From positions 486,501-550,500 of the forward strand of contig NW_027526505.1 in assembly GCF_052857255.1 (NCBI RefSeq): DNA of 64,000 nucleotides, in the 5' to 3' direction. The translations under genes and the position numbers were made by a program. The stretch's first letter is position 1; every line of letters starts with the position of its first letter. Below the pieces are notes generated by a model. The model was not told where the DNA came from. It saw only the letters and a list, made by a program, of their open reading frames with translations, and did not search any database. The stretch comes from Amblyomma americanum. Lineage: Eukaryota > Arthropoda > Arachnida > Ixodida > Ixodidae. Positions 55,560 to 64,000 of this stretch are shown here, piece by piece.

Positions 55560-56125
55560 TTTAAGCGCGAGCTCTTACTACTTACATTTGCTCGTTTCGC
55601 GTTCGTTTCTCCGTGCGCTCTCATATTTCAAGATGGCAGCTAAATCACACGATCATAGCCGTAAAACTTAAGGTCAGCAAAGCTCAGGTGAGAAAAATGC
55701 GACACCCCACCATGTGACCGAATAACACCCGTTACCGGCGTTCCGCTATAGGTTTACCATCTGAGCGGGTGCTCAGACAGGTGCCAATTGTGGTTGCCAT
55801 TGGAAACAGAATTGTAGCCCACCCGCTTGGTCAACAGGTTCACAGTGGCTCCAATCAAATTAGCGCACATTCGGCACACAAAGTTGTTAGTCGGGTTGAA
55901 GCCTGGTGTGTATGCGGGATTCATACTGACGACCTTTGCTCGTCCAAGTCGTAAAGGGGCTACCCTCGGAGCGGCGTGGCGGGCGAACCAGTGGTTGCAG
56001 AATGATTAGGCTAGTACCAAACAAATCGTTGTTTCGTGATGTTTACTTTGATATCCAATTTTGTCTAAAGCATAAGTGAAAGCTAACGCTCTTCGTGTGA
56101 TATCGCATTGGGGAATCCTTCGTCT
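55560..56125. repeat. unclassified dispersed repeat D, copy 2
   Basis: Uninterrupted counterpart of 36930-38060 in the same orientation. The ends were not determined, and similarity may extend further at lower identity. Confidence 0.6.
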
Positions 56126-56789
56126 TTTTTATCTTGTGAAGAACTGCGCAGCTGCAGGATTCGAAGAGCGGCCTTCTTGAACGCGAGGCTTGTGTTATAC
56201 CTCTATTCATAGCTGCCACGCTATCACATACTCTAATTTAACAGAAGCTGTAGCGCACAATGTTAGGATAATAAGTACGCGCCGGGTAAATATATTTCTC
56301 TTAAAGCGCTTCGACTTCATTTTGTCGCAACTCGCAGTATATATTATCGTATGAGCATTAGCTTTATTAGTAATTTGCTATGATGGACATATCTTGTCGG
56401 TCAAAAGGGCCAATTCTGCACTGCATGTAGCCCATTAGAAAGTAGTCGAGAGACGAGTAGCTTTGAACTCCTCAAGAGCCGCACATCATGAATCTTGTGT
56501 AAACAAGGTGAACTTGAGCGCTCAGCAGCAGGTTCTCCGCCTGTGCGTGCTGCATTCCCAGACAGCACGCTCACGTCCCTCGCTGAGAGCCTCATCAAAG
56601 AACTCAGGCATGGGCGCAAAACTACTAACTGTAGCAGTGACGGTTCCCAGGGATGTCCCGTCGCTTTGCTCTGCATGCACAACCTGTTCCGTCGATTGAA
56701 ATAGGTGGCCGGAAAGTGCGGCGCTCGGATCGCTTTTTCGGCTCAACTTGAGATGTCAAGGATGTGCTGCGTGATTAATAGCACCGGCG

Positions 56790-57190
56790 AAGACAAAAAC
56801 TTCCAGATAGGCACGCCAAGCAGCTTGTAAACTGCACCGTACGAGTGGTTTTAAACTGCACCATACGAGTGGTTTACCTTATTCCACTTTCATGTGGGAA
56901 GTGTCATATAGGATAGAAGGGCCAGTATCTCAATTAAAGACTGGTGAAGCACAGGAAAATAGTCTGTGCTCGAATGGCCTGTCCATTGCCGCAAGTGCAA
57001 AGTCATCAAAAAGCTAAAAAAAGAAGAAAAGCGCACCGTTCTTTTCACTGCAGTCAAGCGTTGAAGCGGCTCCGCAAGCAGGCTGATAGGCAGATATATT
57101 AAATTTTTTAAGTTGATAAAGCACGAGACAAGTGCGCAAGCAGCCCTTCAATTGCCTTCACTGAAAAAGAGAGCATACATTGCCAAAAAC
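56790..57190 (+). pseudogene. Penelope-like element fragment with GIY-YIG relic
   Basis: The plus strand encodes HAKQLVNCTVRVVLNCTIRV followed by VYLIPLSCGKCHIG (about 56811-56914) and a TAG, then a decayed C-terminal region with CASSPSIAFTEKE (about 57130-57168), the block that follows the nuclease in PLEs. A 24-base tandem duplication (about 56828-56875, unit ACTGCACC(G/A)TACGAGTGG…) lies inside the coding relic just before the GIY motif. No RT part is recognisable upstream. Confidence 0.65.
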
Positions 57191-59140
57191 ACGCGCGTCA
57201 CCTTCCTGTGGTGTTTTTGATTGCTTGCTTTTCTGATATCAAAGGAAATCTTTGCTATGTTGAGTTTCTTGCGCACGCACAGCCTTGATTTGGCGAATTG
57301 AAAATCTTTCCTTCAGTGTGCACTAAACATCAGTTGTGTACCGCGTGTCCCGTCTATTTTTCTCTATGTCCACTGTGTTTTTCGCGCTAGCTCACATTTC
57401 GCAGCCAGTATATCCTGGTGTATTCCAAATGTCTTAGAATGGGAGCACAGACTGAAAAAAATTATCACGAAACCTCTAATGTGCACCCGTACATCGACAT
57501 AACAAAGGCTGTAAGGCTTCCCGCTGTGTCAGTTTAACTGAGTATTTTAGCAGATCAAGTGTAATTCTGTCCCCCATTGCAGATAGAAACCGCCTCTCAG
57601 GAACAAAAAATCCCACTTCCTAAGATGCCGCGAGCTTTTGCAGTTTTTGGTTCTTCATTCTTCAAAGCTACCGGCACGCCGCTTTATCGCTTTGTGTGCG
57701 ATGCAAAACGCGACTAGGTTTACATTGATTGATCGCAGCAAGACAGAGCTGATTCTACTTTGCTCCAGAATGTTCTATTAACTTTGCACGCTTTATCTAG
57801 GAAGTTCGCTGTCAGCTTTAAATTGAGCACGGCCGACAGCGGCGGGCATTCTGTTCGACGACCGCCAAGCACGCGTGTCGCTTCGCCGCCGCCGAGTGAT
57901 TCAGTCCATTGTGGGCGCAAGTCAGCTCATTAAAAAGTTTGTTTTAGATAAATTTGTCCGTTTTCAGCCCTCCTGACTGCCGTCACCACTACGTGACAAT
58001 ATCAGCCTTGATGCACAGAGTATTATTTTACCCCTGGGTAAAAAGTTGCCTTTTCCCGCCATCTATCTCTAAGGCCACATCCCCTAAGGCATTTAGAGGA
58101 GAAAACCCTCCCGAACGGTTAGTCATTTATTTTTACATCCTCAATATACTTTCCTGGCAGATTTACTCATAACAGCCAATGCACGGGAACAACGAAAGGT
58201 ACGCTTTGGAAAGATGGGGTTTTCCTATACTCATTAATGCGCGGCGTTATATAGTTTGATTTATAGAATAAATTTCGTGTTCTGGTCATGGCTGTTGGTG
58301 TAGTCGAGCGCAATGCCGCTCAGGTTAGCTAATGAGGCAACTAGCCTTCCTTTAGATAAAAATAAATTTGCCTTTACAGCTGAAGTTAGCATAAGCATGT
58401 TTATTGAATTTCAGATGATCTCGAATAAGAGTAGGCAACGAAAAGCACGCCCTGATGGTCACTCGTGTGTCACGGAAAACAGCAATAATGCTTTGCTGTA
58501 GGTTGGCGATAAATTTACACAACCTCTGTTTGTTACAGATTTACCGATAATCAAACACTAACAAATTGTTTATAATTTTTCAAAACATTCTACGGCTGAC
58601 GCATTTATGGCAGTAAAATTCTACTGTTTTCATCTCTAAGTTCCAGAGTTGCCTCTTTAGAAATATTTTTTCATGAGTGATGCTCAATCGGTGGCAACTA
58701 TATGCTGATAGAAATCCTGCAGCGAACCTGGAAAGATATTTGTTATGGCGCGGAAAGAGCACTATAATCACTCTAGTTTCGACTTGTTCACTCGGGTATA
58801 TCTATATTACATTTATAGGCGAATATAATCCTTCCCTTCAGTTTTCAGCTGAAAACAGCAGAAAAGCAAATTCATTCATTCCAGCGCATTGCTCGTGAGA
58901 TAAGCACTACACTGTCTGCCAAATACTTTAAAATGATCAATAAATTGTTTACGCAGTTTCAGAGGATAGATGTGTAAAGAATGGTAAAATATGTCCTGTA
59001 TCGTGTATTTCTTTAAAAAGTTTCCAATTAAGGTGTTATAAGCTGGACATTCAGTTTTTAATACTATAGGGCATCTGTTTCGAGAAGAAAACCTTAAAGT
59101 ACGAAAATCTTAAAATTCAGCGTACAATAGGGTAGAACGT
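57191..59140. other. intergenic, no recognised feature
   Basis: A/T-leaning DNA with short frames only. A GC-richer patch at 57820-57920 gives a 66-codon minus frame without motifs. Confidence 0.4.
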
Positions 59141-59272
59141 TGGGCCAGTTGGTGTAGCGACATAATTAAAGACTGCGCAGAATATCACAGAATAGTGCTC
59201 GTGTGTGTGTGTGTGCGCGCGTGTTTCTCCCTCCCGTCCGGTGTTATTCTGCGCGAAGTTTTTAATTATGTC
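59141..59272. repeat. PLE-end-like inverted repeat
   Basis: Left arm 59159-59188 (GACATAATTAAAGACTGCGC…) and right arm 59241-59272 are inverted copies with a few mismatches, enclosing a short GT/GCGC-rich spacer. The preceding GGGCCAGTTGGTGTAGCGAC resembles the outer end of the PLE at 44600-44649. Probably a solo PLE terminus. Confidence 0.5.
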
Positions 59273-60450
59273 AGCGCACAAATTTTGCCCTGTGTGGGAA
59301 AACATATAACATAGAGACAGCGCTTTAAAAATTGAATGTCTGTACTGCTCTTTTTGCAAGCGATAAGAGGAAATATTGAAGCACGCTCCGAACTTTCAGA
59401 AAAGGTTTTCAATAGTTGCTAAAAACGCTATGCATTTCTGGACGTGATATAGAATTGTCAAACTGAAGGACAACTTACGAGTTTTCGGATCTGTAGGCCA
59501 TGAATTCTACCTTTACTGTAACTCGACACTTGCTGCTGTCTGTACTCATGGTAGTGGAAGAGATACAACGGTAGCTGTTGCTGGAAATTGCGAAACTTAT
59601 GTGTGTCAAACGGTACGGGCTTTCCACCTGTAAAAGCTAGAGCGGAATGAAAGTCAGATTAAGGACTTTGCATTCTTAAAGACGGAATGTAACGTGCCAA
59701 GCTTTCTTGTTTGAGTTGTTTCGGCGACTTCCCATGCTCATTATTTTGTGTTCTGCTAAACTGACCTTTCTACCTTCGGCCATGTTCTTCGACATGTACG
59801 ACAATGTCAGATAGCTCTCTTCTGTACCGCAGGGAAATACATTTGTTGCTTCGAACCACAAAAGCGAAACTGTGGATATTACTGTAATCTTGTATACGAC
59901 TTAGAGGCACATGGCTGCAGCCCGAGAAGGGCTACCACATTACTAAATTGTTCTAATAGTATATCGAGCCGCTGTAGAAACCCTATGCCGGCTCGAGGAG
60001 GTCAGGTCGAAACCTGCGGCTGACATACTTAGTTGTGGCGTTGCCCTCTGGCTTCAGCTTCATCGCCGACCGTGCATTAATGGTGACAATACCAGCACTT
60101 TTTATTGTGGAAGCAGCGGCTTTCTCTGCACCATGAAAAGAATGATTATGGCCTAGCTCTGTTAGGCCGTGATATACTTAGCGAAAGCGCGGCGACATCT
60201 GGTTCGGAAGAGTTAATATATGAAACCCGTGCAGTTACGAGATATTTAAGCTGCGTGAATTGTACAAGGAGCTATTTTTTGGGGGATTAAGTTATCGAGT
60301 TTATGGCAGAGTTGCGTTCCTTGAAACAGTTTTGATTTTCACACGTGTGTGAAGTGCATGTCCGCTTTTGATGTTTGAAATTGTAGCGACGAACATGTCT
60401 GTGATATGTTGTAAACTGTAGAAACAGGCAATAAAGACGAAATAGACGTC
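59273..60450. other. intergenic, no recognised feature
   Basis: No coding or repeat signal that I can name. The last part may include the 5' leader of LINE C, whose start is not defined. Confidence 0.4.
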
Positions 60451-61737
60451 GTGGGAAGCCGTTCTGAACGGCTGTGTGCTGAAATGCTTCTAGCTGGAAA
60501 CAGCGCATCGGCCGTTGGCCGAGGTCTCCCGACATCTGAAGCTGCAACGGACTCGTACAAAGTTGTCCTCCCTCGACTACCTACCGGTAATGTTGTCCTC
60601 AATACCGTCTTTCTGCATTCTGACCTCAAGGGTCGGCCATACAGAGCTCCATACTTCCGGGACGCGCTTGCGCAGATTGCGGACCTCCGTCGGATTCTGT
60701 GTATTGGCCACTACCTAATGAGCCACGTTTGGATGGGCACCTGCGAGAGCAGTTCCTCAAAACAGAAGCTTATTGCCAAAGCAGATTTCCACTTCAAAGG
60801 TCTAAAATTTATCGTGTTTGACCCGGACACCAAAAACGTGAAGCTTAAGCTTCTTTTGCTCTCACGCTATATGTAGCACCGGAAGGTGTGGAAGCTTTGG
60901 GGTCTTTTGGAACTGTACGAACTATAGAGCGTGAGAAGTGGCGGTGCCTCGGAATGGAGCACATGTAAAGAAGCGAACCGTGAAATCTCGCTCACGCTCA
61001 AGAACGGAGTGTCAGCAAGTACAATACCTCACACGCTCAACTTTTTCGGGGTACAAGCTTTAGTTGTGATCCCAGGCAGGCCTCCGCTGTGTCTTCGTTG
61101 TAACCGTGTGGGCCATGTACGGCGTCAGTGTAGTACGCCTCGATGCACCCAGTGCCGACGCTTTGGGCACACAGCAGACAATTGAGTTATTAGTTATGCT
61201 GACCGGTTACGCCAAGGCAACTGGGCCCATGAGGATTAGGTGGTGTCAGAGCACAATTATGGATTGTTCTATGTTGTGGAAGCGTCGGGTGAACTGAGTC
61301 ACGAGCTCCAAACAGAAGATGGATCAAAGGCTTCTGCACCGGATAAAGGCAAGGCTCCACCTGCAAGTACAGACAAACAGGAATCCCCTTCTCTATACCC
61401 AAAGCCACGGGACCCGGGACTGTCTAGGCCTGCTAATTTGAGTCCTGTGCTTGCTGCTGAGGAGTCATCTGTCACCCAGCGATCACGAGAACTGAACACC
61501 CCTTCTGTAGAGTCAGTGGAGGCGCTTCAGCCAGTGAATGTGCCACATGCCTTCTGTGCCGGCGATGCCCCTTCGTCGCCCGAGTGCAGCAGTGTTTCGC
61601 CTGAAGATCAGCTTCTAGTGTGTTCGGTGCCCCATCGGCTGTCAGCGTGGTTGCGAGTGGCGTGGCCCACCCGGCTTCATGGGCCGAAGCCTTGGCTGTC
61701 TAAGAAGAGGCAATGGGCAACAGCGCACCTTTGAAGC
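60451..61737 (+). pseudogene. LINE C ORF1 (zinc-knuckle protein, disrupted)
   Basis: Likely RNA-binding ORF1. The frame at 60451-60876 has ATDSYKVVLPRLPTGNVVLN and FHFKGLKFIVFDPDTKNVKL. After a TAG and a frame change it continues with ISLTLKNGVSASTIPHTLNF and two knuckles, CLRCNRVGHVRRQC and CTQCRRFGHTADN (61091-61182). The final Cys of the second knuckle is replaced by TGA at 61183-61185. A Ser/Pro/Glu-rich tail follows in a third frame to 61737. The start at 60451 is the earliest in frame and is uncertain. Confidence 0.65.
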
Positions 61738-61909
61738 ATCCTGAAGATGATGAGGTGTGTGTCGATGGCGATGTGCAGAAGGCGCCTGCTGTGATGGCAT
61801 TGGGAAGGGTCACCTTAAAACGCAGGGCGATGTCTGCCGTACAGGCCGCCGATTTGCAGGCCGGACGCCCCAGTACAGGGGATGGCCTTCAATAAGAAAA
61901 GCATAAAAA

Positions 61910-63394
61910 ATGGAGGCAGTCACAGCATTTCAGGTCGCTACCCTTAATATTAGCGCCTTGCGTAATCGTCGAAGGAAACATCAGTTACGGCATCTTTTCA
62001 ACAAATGAGGTGTGAGCGTGCAGCCATCCAGGAAACCAATCTGTCCTCTGATGAGGAGACTGAAGCTGCTGTCGAGCCTTTTTTGACAGAATTCAATGTT
62101 ATCGTTAGTCACTCGAGAAGCTTATGTATTGGGTGTATGCTATTCCTGGCCAACACACTAGGGATTACTGCCGTGCCGTATAGCACAGTTGATGACGGGC
62201 GACTTATCTGCTGTGACCTCGCAATTTCAGGTGTACAGTGGCGAATTGTTTATGCCCGTGTAAAGTAGAGTGATAGAAGGCTATTCTTCCGGTCGTTAGT
62301 AGACCATTTTTCTACGGATCGTATAATTATGCTGTTGGGTGATTCCAACGGTGTTTGTAGGGATGAAGACTGAGCAGTGTTAAGTAAGCGACACGACCCT
62401 GGTGCTGCTTTCCTCACTGATTTGGCATACGAATACAACCTGGTGGATTTTGTGCAAGATAAGGTACATAAGATCCGTTTCACTAATTTTCAGTGCTCCT
62501 CAAGTGCTCGGCTTGACAGGATTTACGTTTCAGCAGACATGTTACTCATCGTTTTTGGTTACTGGGTGCGGCCCATATTCTTCAGTGATCACTTCATGGT
62601 GTCCCTTCAGACAGGCAGGTACAGTCGGCGTATAGCCCGTCATCGATGGGAGCGGTGGAAGCTGAATAGCTGCCTGCTCTCAGATGAAATCTCCAAACGT
62701 TCTGTATCTAACGGCTTGAACGACACGTGTTCACGCAGTGGCTTCTCAGTTTTGCAAAAATGGGACTTATTTAAACAAGAAACAAAACCCTTTCTTTTGA
62801 AGCCTCAGCAAGAATCGTGTTTTTGAAGAGACCTCACCTTCGAGAGCTCGCCCGTACTTTAGTTGAGCTACATGAATTAGAGAGGATTAGCCCAGGTGCC
62901 TATGTAGAAGACATCACTGTCGTAAAAGCAGAGCGTTAGCAGCCGAATGATACAAAGGGGCCTTGATAAGAGCGAGGACCCGTAGATTTCTGGATGATCA
63001 AACGTCTCGTCGGGCCCTGAGTGATGAAAGGCAGGCTGCTCTAGCTTAAGAAATATTGAAATTCAGTGTAGTGGTTGCACGTACAGCGATGATCCTGGCA
63101 TAATTGAAGCATTCTTTGACTATATATTATCGGAATCTGTTTGGTTGTTGTGCGGGCACAAACATTACAGTCACTTATTCGAAGCGTTGCCCCGACTTCA
63201 CGATGAGCAGCGTGCTGTGGTGGAGGGGCCTTTCACTTTGGATAAAATTAAATCTGCCATTTCTGACCTGGCGGCTCAGAAATCTCCTGTGCAAGATGGC
63301 ATTACTACCGAGTTCCCTAAAACGTTTTGCACTTGCCTAGCGCCTGTCTTGATGGAGGTCTTGCAGGCTTCTTACGATTGTAGGTACGAATTGC
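61910..63394 (+). pseudogene. LINE C ORF2: endonuclease and RT N-terminal part (disrupted, truncated)
   Basis: The ATG at 61910 opens with the endonuclease motif VATLNISALRNRRRKHQLRH. A TGA (about 62007) and frame changes follow. Further motifs: AIQETNLSSDEETE, STVDDGRLICCDLAISG, IMLLGDSNGVCRDED, LDRIYVSADM and FFSDHFMVSLQ (to about 62610). After a decayed linker, 63145-63385 encodes ALPRLHDEQRAVVEGPFTLD, then KIKSAISDLAAQKSPVQDGI and TTEFPKTFCTCLAPVLMEVL, the start of an RT domain. The catalytic palm is absent because the PLE starts here. Confidence 0.75.
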
Positions 63395-64000
63395 GCATAA
63401 AGGACACACACAGGAAAAAGCACGAGACAGACTGAAAGAGCGCATACTATCAACTGGTGTTTATTAGATTCAGTGCCGCTTTTATAGGCAGTGTGCACAC
63501 GTGCCTACGAAGAGGGGAAGGAGAGGAAAAGAAGGCAAATCAACCCTGCGCGACAATCCATCAAAACCGCTCCAAAAAATTCTTTTCCGCGTTGTACAAT
63601 GAAACGGAGGTGTCATCTCACACAGTTATCACCACTTGCCTTGATGTGGTATGCCTCTAGAAGTTCACGGGAAACTTTGTCATTACTCCTGCCCAGAATT
63701 CTGATATTATTTAGCAGTGGCTCACAACCCGTGCATGCAATGCAATGAGCAGCACATTTGCTCCTTCTCTATTCCTACTTGAACGCTGATGCTCCCCTGC
63801 GCGTTCATTCACGCAGCGTCCTGTCTGGCCCACATACACGCGACCACACTTGAGCGGGTTGAGATACACAACGCCTGTTGCGCATTTTACAAATTGTGCC
63901 GCATGCTTTATCACGCAGCAATCGCTCCTCTTTGTTGGCGCGGTTTCATTTTTTTACGTTCCGAAGAAGGTTCTCGGCCACAGCTGAGATGACCTCGCAG
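63395..64000 (-). mobile_element. Penelope-like element, 3' part, running off the window
   Basis: A minus-strand PLE whose 3' end lies at about 63395-63450 inside LINE C. Recognisable coding: KHAAQFVKCATGVVYLNPLK, CGRVYVGQTGRCVNERAGEH (63905-63790), a GIY-YIG nuclease whose GVVYL/YVGQTGR core is intact, and C-terminal sequence toward 63560. It is a different subfamily from the PLE at 42076 (GVVYEITF/YIGQTGR). The RT would lie beyond the right edge. Confidence 0.75.

Larger units (their letters stand above)
60451..63394 (+). mobile_element. LINE C, APE-type non-LTR retrotransposon (L1/Tx1-like), 3' part cut off
   Basis: Plus-strand element with a zinc-knuckle ORF1 and an ORF2 whose endonuclease and the first part of the RT are present. 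The coding sequence stops abruptly at about 63385, where a minus-strand PLE begins. The rest of the RT is not in the window; it may lie beyond the PLE or be lost. Placement in the L1/Tx1 group rests on the style of the endonuclease and RT N-terminus and is tentative. Confidence 0.7.

Noticed and set aside
62049..62080. Hammerhead-like CTGATGAG in LINE C
   Set aside because: It lies in the endonuclease coding frame (SSDEETE) and lacks the GAAA core and pairing stems.

Overview
The window looks like a transposon-dense stretch of a large arthropod genome, most likely a hard (ixodid) tick. The evidence is the repertoire of repeats: tRNA-derived SINEs of the type I recall as widespread in ixodid ticks (Ruka-like), Ty3/gypsy elements with short 154-172 bp LTRs, many Penelope-like elements (PLEs) with GIY-YIG endonucleases, and APE-type LINEs of four kinds. 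The species is an inference. I found no confident host gene, no true tRNA or rRNA gene, and nothing prokaryotic. Nearly every open frame is retrotransposon sequence, mostly broken by stops and frameshifts.

Layout. 0.2-5.4 kb: LINE A on the minus strand (zinc-knuckle ORF1; ORF2 with endonuclease, reverse transcriptase and RNase H). 5.5-11.6 kb: two direct copies of one T-rich repeat flank LINE B (CR1/L2-like, plus strand); a SINE sits in the second copy, which ends in a 250-bp GT microsatellite. 13.4-16.1 kb: SINEs and a small PLE fragment with inverted ends. 16.9-17.1 kb: a perfect 79-bp tandem duplication. 17.3-22.5 kb: Ty3 element E1, complete and young, with an uninterrupted pol but one stop in gag. 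23.1-23.9 kb: PLE fragment. 24.9-30.0 kb: Ty3 element E2 (plus), intact gag, broken pol. 30.0-35.5 kb: Ty3 element E3 (minus), older. E2 and E3 abut through a single shared ATAT, so ATAT occurs three times. 36.9-38.1 and 55.6-56.1 kb: two copies of an unclassified repeat. 40-46.8 kb: decayed Ty3 element E4 (minus), carrying a LINE fragment in its integrase region and a full-length PLE in its RNase H region; the PLE has an 11-bp target duplication. 46.8-49.8 kb: mostly unassigned, with one unrecognised 148-codon frame. 49.9-50.2 and 51.9-54.9 kb: RTE-type LINE remains (minus), the second interrupted by a SINE and a PLE-end-like hairpin. 56.8-57.2 and 59.1-59.3 kb: PLE remains. 60.5-63.4 kb: LINE C (plus), cut off by another PLE that runs out of the window.

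The genes do not form a host pathway. They are gag/pol or ORF1/ORF2 modules of independent retroelements. Nesting and LTR divergence give a relative chronology: E4 is older than its PLE and LINE insertions, E3 (about 94-95% LTR identity) is older than E2 (about 98%), and E1 (about 99%) is the youngest LTR element. The clearest mechanistic signal is the gag-pol junction: in E2 a canonical -1 slippery heptamer G-GGA-AAC lies directly against the gag stop codon, and E1 and E3 share a G-GAA-AAC version at the same place.
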